Positions 12,586 to 25,299 of a stretch of 64,000 nt of DNA are shown here, piece by piece (the stretch's first letter is position 1; each line of letters begins with the position of its first letter). Below the pieces are notes generated by a model. It saw only the letters and a program-made list of their open reading frames with translations, had not been told where the DNA came from and made no database searches. Source of the stretch: Rallus limicola (Eukaryota > Chordata > Aves > Gruiformes > Rallidae); assembly GCA_022605955.1 (NCBI GenBank), contig JAKCOZ010000040.1:496001-560000 (forward strand), written 5' to 3'. Both the position numbers and the translations under genes were made by a program.

Positions 12586-13357
12586 ATCCTCAGTCCTCCA
12601 CAAACACAGAGTCCACCATCCTAAAATCAGAATGGGATTCTATGGAGCAACCAGAGTAAGAAGGAAACAAGAACACCTGCTGTTAGGGAAATTCCCAGCA
12701 ATAGGCTCAATTTCCCAGAAGGAAAGAACAATCTGACCCAGGGTCACTGGTATACTCTGAAGCCACAGTATTCAAGTGCTGCTTTCAGAGCAGGGTGAGG
12801 AACACAAGAACAAAGAAAGAGTGAAGGAGGTAGTTCACATCAAACCAAGTTTTCAAGCCCACTGTCTTTTTCCCTCTGCTTCCTCAAATTCCTGAAACCA
12901 GTTGGGCTACAAAACATTTTCTGTTTCATCCTGTATGCAGGATCTGAAGCTGTTTATTTTCCATATCACTGCTGAAAAAGCCAACTGCATGCAAGTGATA
13001 ACAAGGAAGAGTTTGCAGAATGTCTGGAGATGTTTATCATAAAAGCTATAAAGTCCATTCTGGTTTGATAGAAGACAGCAGCTCATGTCTGAGCCACAAC
13101 TTTGGGCAGTTGAAAAAGATTCAGAAAGAGTTCTTCAGCAAACATCTAATCTCCCTTGATAAGAAATGCCAACTGTCTGGAGCAAGATTTCTCTGTGTAA
13201 ATTGAAATCAGGTCTGTGTAAAGCTGAATTAAACCTTTGTCACAAAACTTGCAGAGCTGTCAGTCATCATCTTCCAGGTTAAGCTGGCAGCATCCATTGA
13301 GAACTCAGCCTCTGAACACTACTGCAGCAGTGGCTTTTAGAATAACAGCAGCAATAA
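12586..13357. other. Unique spacer, no gene seen
   Basis: About 770 bp separating two antisense Family A CR1s. No repeat or coding signal was recognised. Confidence 0.45.
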
Positions 13358-14062
13358 GATCATAGAAACACAGAACCACAGGGGATGGAAGGGCCCTCCA
13401 GAGCTCATGGGGTCCAACCCCCTACACCAAAGCAGCTCCCCAGCTCATACTGCACAGGGTGGTGTTCAGACACTGACAAGGGGCTGCCCATGTCCCCTGC
13501 ATCCCACCCTTCAGATAGTGAGAACCATTCATCAGTTCCCCCCTTAGTCTTCTTCTCTCCAGGCTGAACAGCCCCAGCTCCCTCAGCCTTTCCTCACAGG
13601 GGAGATGCTCCAGGCCCTTCAGCATCTCCCTGTCCCTCCTCTGGACTCTCTCCAGGAGATCCCTGTCTGTTTGATCCCAGGGAGCCCAGCACTGGACACA
13701 ACACTGCAGGTGGGGCCTGAGCAGGGCAGAGCAGAGGGGGAGGATCCCCTCCTGTCACCTGCTGCCCACACTCCTCCTGATGCCCCCAGGATCCCATTGT
13801 CTCTCTCAGCCCCAGGACACACTGCTGGCTCATGGCCACCCTGTCACCCACCAGCACCCCCAGGTCCTTCTCCACAGAGCTCCTCTCCAGCAGGTCACCC
13901 CCAGCCTGTCCTGATTCCAGCAGTTATTCCTTCCCAGGTGCCAGACTCTCCACTTGCTTTTGTTGAACCTCATTAGGTTTGTCCCTGCCCAGCTCTCCAG
14001 CCTGTCCAGGTCTCTCTGGATGGCAGTCTAGTGTCCTGTGTGTCAGCCACTCCTCCCAGCTC
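13358..14062 (-). mobile_element. CR1 LINE, Family A, antisense, with a 159-bp internal deletion
   Basis: The longest antisense Family A copy. On the minus strand it encodes remnants upstream of EKDLGVLV, including a degenerate [16 protein letters not shown] stretch typical of the CR1 RT C-terminal region. It then carries the shared frameshifts. Between 'cacagggtggtgtt' and 'cagacactgacaagg' (about 13463-13468) it lacks the 159 bp present as 1520-1678 of the copy at 1040. The same deletion is in the copy at 38447. Confidence 0.93.
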
Positions 14063-15701
14063 TGGATCATTGATTATCTGTTCTTCAAAATCCTTAAACA
14101 ATATTGATTTACAGCACAAAATAATGAACTGCCCCACGCTCTGCTAAGATAACTGTTTCACAAGCAACGCTGATTTTTCTACAATAAAGCTGCTTTATTT
14201 CCACAGAGAAATTTTGTTAATTGTTCCTCCCTCTAGTCCTAGCTGGAACTCCAATTTTCCCTCTCCTGCCTAAGGGTATAAAACCAAATGGTTTTCATCT
14301 AGTGTTTGGAAAGCAGGTCAGCTTTCATTATGGCCTCAGTCACTTTTAATCAGCTGCCTCAAAAGAAACAAATGAAAAATAATTAAATGAGCTTCTCTTG
14401 GGCTTTGGGGTTCAGAAGAAGGGTGATCAACTGAAGATAGACAAAAGGACAACGCTCCTATCAAAGCCTGGATACTTTCAAAGGCTTGGAACAAGGATGT
14501 AACATGAAGCATCAAGTTAAGAACCTATGCCAAAAATCTTGCAAGATTTGTATGTGATTTACAAGTGCAGTTTGTGCTGCTGCCTCCTCTGGCTTTGTCC
14601 TGGGTATTACTTCCCTAACAACATGGGGAAAGTCGGTCAAGTGCTCTTGCATAGAGACATAACCTAATTTTCCAATCTCCCCAGTGCACACTGCAATCAT
14701 TTACCTGCGCTGCAGGATGCTGATAGGCAAGGACTGAGGTGTTTGAAATGAAATGTGAGGCCTGTTCCACACAGAAGAGATCAGAGACAAGAGCTCCAGA
14801 AGCAGCAGAACAGTCACAGTTTCCAAGAGCAGCAGGAAAAAATACAGCATTGCAGTACTTAGCTTAAAGGCTTTGAAAGCAATTGCTTCACCAGATGGGA
14901 TGAGCTGATCTAACAGCTCCCAACAGCAGCCTCTGCTTCGCCTTCCCCCTTTGCTCCCAGATCTCTCATCTCTCCCTTACCTCAAACCAGCTTCTGAGCC
15001 TGGGGCAATCCTTCCCTCAGCAGATTCAGTGCTAACTCAACAATAGGCCTTTATTCAGCTGGCTGAACTGACCCATCCAACAGTTAGTGAGCACAACCAG
15101 AACCAGCACAAAGGAGGGGTGAATATCCCATCCAGCAGAAATGGGGAGTGGGCTCAGCTCAGGTCCTTGTGAAGCAGCTTCCTGCAGCTCAAGGTGCTGC
15201 AGAGACAAAGATGGTGATGGTGTAAAAAGGAAACAAGGAGATAGATCACACATGGAAGCTATAAGGCTACTATCCAATATTATCAATACCACTCTCCAAC
15301 ATTTAGGTTTAGATTCATGGCAAACAGGACTGATTCATCTCCTCCATCTCTGTGCTGCAGATGGGAGATGGTTATGATGAGAGTGTTACTCAGAAGTAAC
15401 ATTCTCTGGCTGCAGCACCATTGTGGCTGTGGTGTGAGAAGGGCTGGCAGGACTGCCATTGCCCAAAGGAGCTGATGGTGCTTGTAGCTAAAGGGTAGTG
15501 CTATTTTTCTTGTTAGCTGAGCATGTTCAGAGAGCCAGTCGCTGGGGGAACACCCATGGAAAAATGAAGCAGCCTCAAGGTGTGTTTATGTGGTGTTAGT
15601 GTCTGAGTGGAGCTGGAATAACAAACTCCTATGAAATGGTCTTCACAAATGGGGAAAAGTGGGCAAAGCAGGTGAGATCCCCAAGATGGGGTTAGATTGA
15701 T
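14063..15701. other. Unique spacer, no gene seen
   Basis: No repeat family was recognised. Short frames only, with no convincing coding signal. Confidence 0.45.
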
Positions 15702-16098
15702 TTGAGGAAAGGCTGAGGGAGCTGGGGCTGTTCAGCCTGGAGAGAAGAAGACTAAGGGGGAACCTGATGAATGGTTCTCACTATCTGAAGGGTGGGATGC
15801 AGGGGACATGGGCAGCCCCTTGTCAGTGTCTGTGGGGACAGGACAAGGGGCAATGGCTGCAAGTTAGAGCAGAGGAAGTTCCAGCCCAAGCTGGGGCAGA
15901 ACTTTTCCCCAGGGAGGGTGAGGGAGCCCTGGGCCAGGCTGCCCAGGGGGGTGTGGAGTCTCCATCTCTGGAGAGATTCCAGCCCCGTCTGGACACCGCC
16001 CTGTGCAATCTGAGCTGGGGAGCTGCTTTGGCAGGGGGTTGGACCCCATGGGCTCTGGAGGGCCCTTCCAACCCCTGGGATCCTGTGACTCTGTGATT
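15702..16098 (+). mobile_element. CR1 LINE, Family A, 5'-truncated
   Basis: It starts inside ORF2 at 'tgaggaaaggctgagg' and ends 'gggatcctgtgactctgtgatt', with one extra octamer-like terminal repeat. In the frame starting at 15767 it reads [10 protein letters not shown] onward through the CR1 tail. It is close to the other Family A copies, so a recent insertion. Confidence 0.92.
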
Positions 16099-19000
16099 AG
16101 GACTAAAGTTTACAAAGGCTCTTCCCATCACCCACCCATTACACAACCCTTATCACCCAGTATAAATTTGCTCACTGAAACACACATTTCAAAGAAACTC
16201 AGGTTCCTGCCTCCTTCACCATGAAATCCTTCATTAGAGTGAAGAAAAACCACTCTTGGCGGTTGCAGTGCAGGAACAAGAAGGTCCAGAGGCAAAGGGG
16301 GTACTGGGGGCTTCTCCACCTTGCTGTCAGTCAGAATTTCATCCTCAGAGCAAAACACCACGATGGCCAGAGGGGGAGAATGGCTCATTCCTGCTGCCTT
16401 CCCTCAGAGCAGGTTAAATGCATCCACAACAAACCCATCTCGCTAGGCTGTGCGCCTGGCTTACCAGCAATTAAACTGCAGATCAAAAGAAACATAAATG
16501 TGGATGCTGCTTTGCTTATTAGTATCAGCTCTGTCTTTGATTGCCTGAAGGCCTTTCCAACAAGGCTGGCTTTAATTACTTTAATGAGAGAGAAAATGAT
16601 CTGAGGAGTGTCAGCTCAATGGGGCAAGGGCCGGATGAAAATGCTAGGTCTAGGATCATTAGTTTAGCAGTTAATAGTACATTATCTTATGTTATTGGGG
16701 CTAAATGTAAACAGCTACTGAAGCCCAACTGCTGGCAGGATGGAAGCTGGAGAAACAGATTAGAAGAAGCTTTGAAATAAGGTTGTGTTGGTTCTACAAG
16801 CCACTTTCAACAGAGATTGCTTTGTTGATCCATTGCATAAAAAAAAAAAAAGCTCCTAGAAAAGAAAAGCAAGTTTGAGACACTGGGGGCTTGTCTTCAA
16901 CAAAACACTCATGGGAATTATCTAAAATTAACTTCCTGAGGTGACTGAGTTTATCTAAAGCAAATTAAGATAAAGCAAATCAAGGCCACTTCAATTCTTA
17001 AGGGAAGCCCAAGCTGATAAGCAAGAGACTATGCAACTCCTCAGTGGTACCAGCAGCCCTGTGCCTCCTCTCAAGCCAAGGGAAAGGCAAGATGGAGCAA
17101 TTTCACTTCATTTGCAATGAAGAGGGATTAAATTGCATTGTGTGACCTGGTATCTGCTGCAGGTGAAAATTATTCACTGCTACCACAAGTCAGCTGACAC
17201 ACAATTAATTTTAAGCAGGGGTAATGTGATTATGATTCTGAGCCAGGAGTATTTCATACCAAGACATGATGTAGTCACATTCAGTCCCATTTCATTTTTT
17301 ACTAGTCTTGGTGGTGCCTGCACATCCAAGTGCAGCCATTCCTTGTGCTCCCATTGTGGGGGATTAGAATTGCTGGTTGTTTCAGCTTGGAATTAAAAAG
17401 GGAATTGCATAAAACAGATGAAAATAAGAATTCTATTTTCCAAGGAAAAATCATTTCCTGAACTTCCCTCTGGTGCTGTAATCCTATGCAGAAGCCAAGC
17501 ACAGCAGGCATCAAAGATCACCAAAGCCATCCTTGAAGATCCCAGTTCATCAGGCTTCATTTTTAACCTGTTTTGGGAATAATTTTGCTTTGTTGTGCAA
17601 ATTCTTTGAACAAGTTTACTGGTTTGTGGCTTGTGGAAGCAAGCTGCATCTTATACATAACCCTGGAGTCCTCATCTATTGCAGAAGACCCCTTAGAGAG
17701 CAGCCTGAGAATACCTTAGTCATGTCTGAGAAACACAGCCAAGTGGGACATTATGGAGAACAAAGACTCTTCGTGGGATAAATTAATTGATTAAGCCCTT
17801 CAGAGGCCAGGGCTAGCCTTCTCTTTCCCAAAACAAAGAAGGTCAGCCTAGAAGGTGAAGAGCCAAGTCCTGAGCCTAGTATTCCATGGTTTCCTTTAAA
17901 CTGGGACTGTACTGGTATTTAGCATATAGTGGAAACAAGATCAGGTTGCCAAGGGGGAAGCTAAATAGTGACCTGCTGCCTGCAGAGAGGTAACTCCTTC
18001 AGGTCCTGCTTTGAAAAGGGCTGATCATTGGTTTTCCAGCCTCTGGTGCAGGTTCACAGGGAAACCAGCAGCGCTTCAGGCTCAGCTGCCTCTTCTCTGC
18101 CTGGGACAACAGGGCTCCACAAATAAGATACCAGGCTTGTCCAGATCTATCTGCTAATCCAGGCAGCACCTCCTCTGCAGTCTGACCTGCTTTTACTGAA
18201 AGGAGTGGCAGGACTCAGTATTTGCCAGGCAGGCACCAGGGGAAGAGGAGTGGTCCCAGGTGTGAAAGGTCTGGCAGAAAGCCCCTGATGCTGAGTATGT
18301 GAGGAGCAGGAGACCTGAGTGCCAGCTGCTTTACTCCTCTGAGGGAATTACAAGCGAGTTGTACAGGCTGCCCCTGCAACTGCCATGCAGAAAGGTGTCT
18401 CCTCTTCCTCACATGGGCACCAGCAGAGACCAAAGAGGTTGTGGCAGCCTCTTCTAACAGGGCCAGGCTTTAAAGCCCATACTATAGAGAGTGATCCTTT
18501 TCACTCCAGATGGTATAAGGTTTGTACTGCTCAGAGCTGCCCCAGAGCTGCCTGTGCCTTGTTTCCACATGGTACCAGAGCTGCTCTCTGTGGCAGGTGA
18601 GCATCAGAAAAAAAAAGGCATCTTGAAAATCTATTGGGCTCTCTGAAATTACACTATCAAGATTATTTTTGGGTTTTGCCATGTCTATCCACCCATCAAT
18701 CCAAGAGCCTGAATTATCACCAAGAAAACTACAAGGGGTTTGCAAGGAGCTGTAAAAACATCTTCAAATGACACAGTGCAGCTTTGCTGATCAGAACAAT
18801 GGTGTAATTTTACAGCTGGGTAGCTCAAGACATTCCAGGCAAAGAAGCAAATGGCCATGCACCTCATTAGGAAGCCAGTAATTGGCTCATTCCAGTGGGC
18901 TGAAATATCTGTTACCACCACGACGCAGCAGTGAGATATGAGCCCTCTGGCCCAGATAAAGGCTGCTTGTGTTGAGCTTCATGATGGAGCTGGATCAACA

Positions 19001-19315
19001 AAGGGCTGCTAGGCAGAAATGAGGGAAGAAAACTCTTCTGTGGATTAATTACTAAAATAAAAGGGGCTGTTGGAAGTTTCTGAGTGCTTATGAAGAGGCA
19101 TGGTGCCAGAGGAGATGGATGAGCAGGCAGAACTCTGGTGACCAGGTCAAAGTGTACTATAAACACTCTGTCCAGACCACTGATGCTTCTCTAGTGCCCA
19201 ATACCTTTGGCCATCATCAATCCTTGAGCACTTTCTTGCTGCTAGGAGAGGTAAAGCTAAAGCTAAATGCTGGCTTTTACAGTCTTGCAAAGTTTACACT
19301 ACAGCTCTGACCTTG
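16099..19315. other. 3.2 kb of unique sequence, including a possible conserved regulatory stretch
   Basis: No transposon was recognised. A poly-A run lies at 16839-16851. The part 16455-16745 is AT-rich with several TAAT cores ('tttaattactttaatgag') and a forkhead-like 'tgtaaaca'. A 127-codon frame at 16221-16604 has no recognisable domain. Confidence 0.4.
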
Positions 19316-19879
19316 ATCATAGAATCCCAGCCTGGTCTGGGTTGGAAGGGACCCCAAGGAGCACAGAGCTCCAACCCCCTGCCACAGGCAGGGACACCAA
19401 CCTCCAGGCCTGGAGCTACACAAGGGTGCCCAGGGCCCCAGCCAACCTGGCCTTCAACACCCCCAGGCACGGGGCACCCACCCCCTCTCTGGGCAGCCCC
19501 TGCCAGCCCCTCCCCACTCTCTCTGCACAGAACTTCCCCCTCAGATCTCCTCTCCCCCTTCCCTCCTCCAGCTTCACTCCAGCCCCCTTGTCCTGCCAGG
19601 CTCTGCCCTTGAACAAGCTGATTCCCCTCCTGTTCCTCTGCTCCCTTCAGGGACTGGCAGGCTGCAATGAGGTCCCCCCACAGCCTTCTCTTCTCCAGGC
19701 TGACCCAGCCCAGCTCCCTCAGCCTCTCTCCAGAGGGGAGCTGCTCCAGCCCTCTGAGCATCTCCGGGGCTCCTCTGACCCCTCTCCAACAGCCCCACAT
19801 CTCTCTTGTCCTGGGGCCCCAGCTCTGGACACAGGACTCCAGCTCGGGCCTCCCCAGGGCAGAGCAGAGAGGGACAATC
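19316..19879 (-). mobile_element. CR1 LINE, Family B, antisense, long copy
   Basis: Reads from 'atcatagaatcccagcctgg' (3' end) through the 'cctccaggcctggagctac' block to 'agagggacaatc', where unique sequence begins. On the minus strand the ORF2 remnant includes [20 protein letters not shown] and [12 protein letters not shown], equivalent to the Family A segment [18 protein letters not shown]. Long frames on both strands here (up to 336 codons) run through the element into flanking DNA and are not genes. Confidence 0.93.
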
Positions 19880-22838
19880 ACTTGATCATGGGTCTGTGTG
19901 AGAGTGTGTGTGTAGTTTGGGAGGTGCCTATTGCCTGCTGCATGCAGTGTAAATGCTACTGCCACAAAGCACGATTTACCTCTCAGAAGCATGGTGTGGT
20001 TTAGGTTAACTTTGATCCATTTGCACTGTAGCTCGGTTTTCAAGGTATAATACAAGAGAGAAGACAATTGCCATGGTGCAAAAGTGATATTTTGCCCACC
20101 AGCTTGTCTCTCAGGGCTGGCTCTGGTCCTCTGTTGCTCTAGGTTCTCCACCTGGTAGTAACATGCATCAGGAGGAACAGCCTGCAGAGCTGAGCCCAAA
20201 GGATGCTTCTTTGCAGAGCCAGGGTAGTCACCCTGCAAAGCAGAGCCTGACCTGGAGTTTAACTGTGATTTCAGCCAAATTGAACCACCCTTGGTGGGTT
20301 TCATCCATAATTCTTAGGGTTGCTCCAGGATCCCTCTGTGTTGTGACCACAGGGTGCTGTGTGCATCTAATACATTCCTCACCCAGGTGACAGAAAGGAT
20401 GCAGGACATGGCCCTGTCCCTGCCACACCTAGTGCTGCGAGTAGGAGGAGGAAGAGTGGAGCTAGGGAACATGCAGGCATGTAGCTCTTGGTACAACATT
20501 TAATAAAGGAGCTCAGGCACTTTCCAACCTGCCCCTTTATGACCACGTTTGCCAGAGGAAAGACAAATACATTGTTAACCAGAAACAACAGAAACTGAAA
20601 CCCAGTGTTCTGAAACATGACCCTGAGGCAAGAGCCAGGAAGCCCTGGGAAAGCTCCAGTGGCAGCAGAAAATCCCTTGCCTTGGGGTGAAGAAGGAGGA
20701 AACGGCCAAGATATTTATGCAGACTCAGAAAGGATCAGCCATTTACAGAAAACAAGCAGAACACATGCACTGGCAGGATCATAATTACTAGGGCACCCTA
20801 TTTTTTGGAGGGGGGGGGGCATCCAGACAAGAGCTGATCATCAGACAACACAGCTGAAGGAGCTCTCCTGTTTCAGTAGCATCCACAGCACAATTAGCCA
20901 GGGCATGGGAAGTCTCTGACACGGTCACAGCAGCCCTAAACACAGCAAGTGACATGTTCTGATGTGGAAAACCAGACTGCAAGAGAAGATTGCACAAATG
21001 CAATGATGCCTGAGTGTGGAGCAGTACGGGGTTGATGACCCAGCCATTTATTCCTGCTTGTGTGGACTGCAAAAAACCCAATCAGGTGAGGAATGTGATG
21101 AACTGATCCACTTAAAAGTGATCTGCTTTACCCATAGAAAATGGGAGTCACGAGTTGACAGCCCCAGGCAGAGCTGTACCAGGAATCCCAGAGATGAGAC
21201 ACTGTGGGGGTTTACTGGGGGAAGCAAGACTAGAGAGAAAAGTTAATGAGGCTGGAACTGGGCAGTGTGTTCCCACTGCAGTGGCAGCTGATTTTCATCT
21301 TGGAAACCTCAGATAATAAAACCCAATGGGATAAGAAAAGGGGAGGGAGGGGGCAGTGTTCTCTAATTCAGGTCTCCAGGCTTCACAGACAGCACTAGGC
21401 TTTCCCCCTGTGGTTAAAGCCACATCTTTAAACTCATCTGAAACCAAGTTCCTATTCTGCAGGAAATGTCAGTCCTTTAAACCCTAATTTCATCTCAAAC
21501 CCAAGGGGGAAAGCAGCATTTTTTAAATGAAGACAAGAAATGGCTTGTTTTCCTCCACGTGGAGCCATCAAGCCGTTTCCTCTGGATGGTGCTGGCGTTT
21601 CCATGCAGGGACTGAGCACCACTCCCCTCTGAGCAGCCACACAGATCCCATCATATCCATCTTGTGGAGATCAAACAAAACACAGGATTACTCAACCACA
21701 ACCTCTGTCAGTGTGTTCTTCTGAACAGCTTTCATTTCAACACAATGGCAGCTTCCCATGAAAAAACCTGTTATGAACAGTTTTCCTTCTGGCTCCTCTG
21801 CCATTACCTGTAGCTGTGCCAGCGCTGGGTGGATCAGCATTTGAGCTGCTGCATGGGAAAAGAAGCTGCACCAACTTAACCTCACTGCAGTCCCAGTCTC
21901 TTGGTTCACTCCTATGACTACCTACCCTTATGTTTCCCCTACCCTTTATCAACTATTCAGTAGAGTCCTGATTGGCATGCTGAGGCTGTACACGCCTGGG
22001 CTCCTGCGGTGTGCTTCAGGGCAGGCAGAACATCCTTGACAAAAGTTATTCCCTTGTATTTATGCCTTAGGCATTGTCTGGTTCCAGCAATAACTGCAGG
22101 TTCTGCCGTTTTATTACTTAAGACCTTTCACTGAGCTAAATTCAGGACATGAACCATGGGGATTTCTCATCTCAGGAGTTTAATTACCTCTTTGATTGAA
22201 GTAAATGTTGTACCAAGTGGATAGAGGGAGGTCATGCTTGGAATGATCTCCTCACAGACAGATTAGAAGCACAGCCTCCTATATCTACCATTGGCTTCTA
22301 ATGAGGAATTTCAGATGCACCAGCTTCAAAGTAATCTCAAAAATACAGATGAACAGCGTCAGTGGAGGAGATTCTACTTCTCTGTTGCTCTGAATTTTGC
22401 CACCATACCCCTTTTTTCTCTCCTTTTTCCAGCTGTTTGAAATTGCCTGTATCCCTTGTGTTCCAGAAACTGCATCTGAGACTTTGGGAGCAGCAGCTGG
22501 ACAATGAAAGTGATTAAACAAGCCAAAGGAGTTGGTTTCTCTCTGCTTGGGTTTGGATGAGGCAAACAAACTTGGCCCAGCCTCATGGAAGAAAGGTTAT
22601 TAACAGCTCCACAGGGAAGGAGAAGCATCTTGTTGACATTATTTATTTAGTGTCCCATCTTCCCAGCCTGGCCATGTTCCTCAGAACACCAAATCCAGGC
22701 AACTCACCTAAGCAAACAGCGAGTGGAGAGAAAATACACTAGGAAACACTGCAACAAAGCAAAGGGAAGAAATGTAGCTTCAGGGGTTCACTGAATCTGA
22801 AAAGTTTCATTGCAAAATCTCCAGGAGTCCTGGTGGAT
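19880..22838. other. Unique spacer with a G-rich homopolymer, no gene seen
   Basis: It includes a near-pure G run at about 20807-20819. No CR1 or LTR was recognised. A CpG-poor segment at 22095-22235 has homeodomain-like cores ('gtttaattacctc'), but nothing firm can be assigned. Confidence 0.4.
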
Positions 22839-22952
22839 CAGGCCAAGGGCTAGAGACTTGGGAAGCAGGCCCAGGGCTAGAGACTTGGGAAGCAGGCCAA
22901 GGGCTAGAGGCTGGGGAACCAGGCCAAGGGCTAGAGGCTGGGGAACCAGGCC
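22839..22952 (+). repeat. 27-bp minisatellite, four units plus a partial unit
   Basis: Four consecutive units of 27 bp start at 22839, 22866, 22893 and 22920, each beginning 'caggccaagggctagag' or a one-base variant. A partial 'caggcc' follows. Units 1-2 end 'acttgggaag' and units 3-4 end 'gctggggaac', so the array grew as two pairs. The unit is a multiple of three, but no coding frame or splice context supports a protein. Confidence 0.95.
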
Positions 22953-24829
22953 TTAGGCCACCACTTGGTATATCCAAAGCTGAAGTGTTAGATGTAGCTT
23001 ATCAAGCCCTGGGGATAGACATCCTGGATGGGAACTGTCTTGAGCTCCAGTTCAGATTCACATTGACCACTGTACCTGCTTCCAAAGTCCCCTTTCAAGA
23101 ACATGCCTCTTAAAAATCAGGGAGGAAGGTTGTTCAGCAACAAAACTAGCCCATGGTTCTCATCTTTAAACTTGAAGCAGGTCCTTCCGAGCTGTAAGTC
23201 TTACTGGAGAAAATTCAACCCCTGAGTGCCTGAGGCTGGGAATCTAATAGGAATTTAATAACTAAAGTCTTGTTTTGATCATAATTCTGGAGTATGGGTG
23301 CCTTGAAGATCAAATTGTTCAATAAGAGATATCCTGGAGGATGTTTCCTGAGGTATTTAATGAACTAGAATTGCCCTCCACAAATCCCCAAATTTCCTTC
23401 TGTTCCCATTCTGACATGCTGCAGCAGACTTCCACATGAGATGCATCAGGGCTTCTCAAGACTAAGAAGCTAATTTCTCTGGCTGTATACAGGAAGGACT
23501 CAGCTTTTCCAAGTGGATGTTTCATCCTACATCCAGCCTCTCCCTTGTGATTGCCCTTCTCCTGCCAGGCTAATTTTCTGAGCAGGAAAGCACAGCTGAA
23601 CAAAGGCACTTCAACGTGGCCTTTTAATGTCCTGCACCAAGAATGCAGAGACTCCTGTCAGGTTTAAAGCCACTGCACATCTCCATGCCACTGAGTATGC
23701 CCTTTCCCTGCTCCCTATTGTTCTGCCTGTGTGCACAGGGCCAGAGGGATCCTGGCTGCCCCAAAAGGGCAAACACAGGAGACATACCCTGCATGAAGAC
23801 AAGCCATTGCAAAGCAGGCTGTGATAATGCCAGAGCTCCCACCCCAGCTCAAAGCAGGCCTGAATCGTCCCCCATTAACCCACTCTCCCTTCAAACACAG
23901 CTCCCCAGCAGCCTTCCTCCAGGAGGATGTCAGCTGGGACCTAACACATCTCCATACCCGTTTGCTTCAGACAGGACCAGTTGCCACCAGAGATGTGGAC
24001 AAATATTAAGGCTCCGTGGGCTGTCATCACATACCCTGTTCTGGGTTCAGCTGAGGTAGGTTAAGAGCTTACCAGCCTCTGACATCAGCCAGCATAACTG
24101 ATCATAGAGCTGCTGTCTAACCTGGTTCTGTCAAAATGGGTTTTAAAAATTCAACAAACAAAAACCTACTATTAGCAATGTTTTAAGCTAATCCAGATCT
24201 CTGTGATAGAACTGGGCTAGGGAACAATTCTAGCTGTCAGATCAGAAGAAGGGCTAACCTCTGGCAAGGGACACAGCAGCAGAGAACAGGTGGAGAAGGG
24301 CAGAGATCTGTTACTTCTCCCTCAGCAGCTCTGACGGGCACACAGAAGGACCAGGCTGCTCACACAGCCTGCTTTCAAACCCTGGGCTGCCCACTTTGGT
24401 GCAAAGCAAGACAGGTTCAAAGCAAGACTGCATCTCAGTTAAGTGTAGAACAGAACAGATGGATCTGATGGGATCGATACAGGTCACACACCTTGCTCTG
24501 TCCCCTCAAGCCAGTGCCAAAGGGTTTTCTGCCAGGCAGAATCCTGGCTGTTACTCAGATCTGCCCTGGATGGTCCAGGAGCAAGGACAGATGCCTGTGT
24601 GGTTGTGACAAGGCAATGAACTATGCCACAAACATATTCTAACATAGGATTCGTAAGATATTATCAGGGTGACAGCAGCATTCTGGTTATGATTCACCCT
24701 TGGCCCATGGGGCTGAATAATTCAGTATTTCAGTGATACCACACAGGAGTTCAAGCAGATCACCACATACTGCCTGGGACTGAAACAACAGGCTCACAGC
24801 TACCCAGCCCTGCTGTAGGACATGTACAG
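22953..24829. other. Unique spacer, no gene seen
   Basis: No transposon was recognised. At about 24034 the string 'tgttctgggttcagctg' resembles the start of some avian retroviral LTRs, but nothing downstream supports an LTR. Confidence 0.4.
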
Positions 24830-25299
24830 AATCACAGAATCCCAGCCTGGTCTGGGTTGGAAGGGACCCCAAGGGTCACAGAGCTCCAACCCCCTGCCAC
24901 AGGCAGGGACACCAACCTCCAGGCCTGGAGGTTGCCCAGGGCCCCAGCCAACCTGGCCTTCAACACCCCCAGGCATGGGGCACCCACCCCCTCTCTGGGC
25001 AGCCCCTGCCAGCCCCTCCCCACTCTCTCTGCACAGAACTTCCCCCTAAGATCTCCTCTCCCCCTTCCCTCCTCCAGCTTCACTCCAGCCCCCTTGTCCT
25101 GCCAGGCTCTGCCCTTGAACAAGCTGATTCCCCTCCTGTTCCTCTGCTCCCTTCAGGGACTGGCAGGCTGCAATGAGGTCCCCCCACAGCCTTCTCTTCT
25201 CCAGGCTGAGCCAGCCCAGCTCCCTCAGCCTCTCTCCAGAGGGGAGCTGCTCCAGCCCTCTGAGCATCTCCAGGGCTCCTCTGACCCCTCTCCAACAGT
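24830..25299 (-). mobile_element. CR1 LINE, Family B, antisense
   Basis: Runs from 'aatcacagaatcccagcctgg' to 'cctctgacccctctccaaca', the same region as the copy at 63138. It has a private 9-bp deletion of 'ctacacaag' after 'aggcctggag' (about 24929). Otherwise it is nearly identical to the copies at 19316 and 63138. Confidence 0.93.

Noticed and set aside
12017..12736. A 239-codon plus-strand frame
   Set aside because: The middle is the antisense of a Family A CR1; the flanks show no domain. A chance fusion frame.
19294..20304. A 336-codon minus-strand frame, the longest in the window
   Set aside because: Most of its recognisable content is the Family B CR1 tail ([20 protein letters not shown] and the 3' UTR read through). 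It continues by chance into flanking unique sequence.
24034..24060. 'tgttctgggttcagctg', similar to the start of some avian retroviral LTRs
   Set aside because: No TATA box, polyadenylation signal or matching right end follows at an LTR-like distance.
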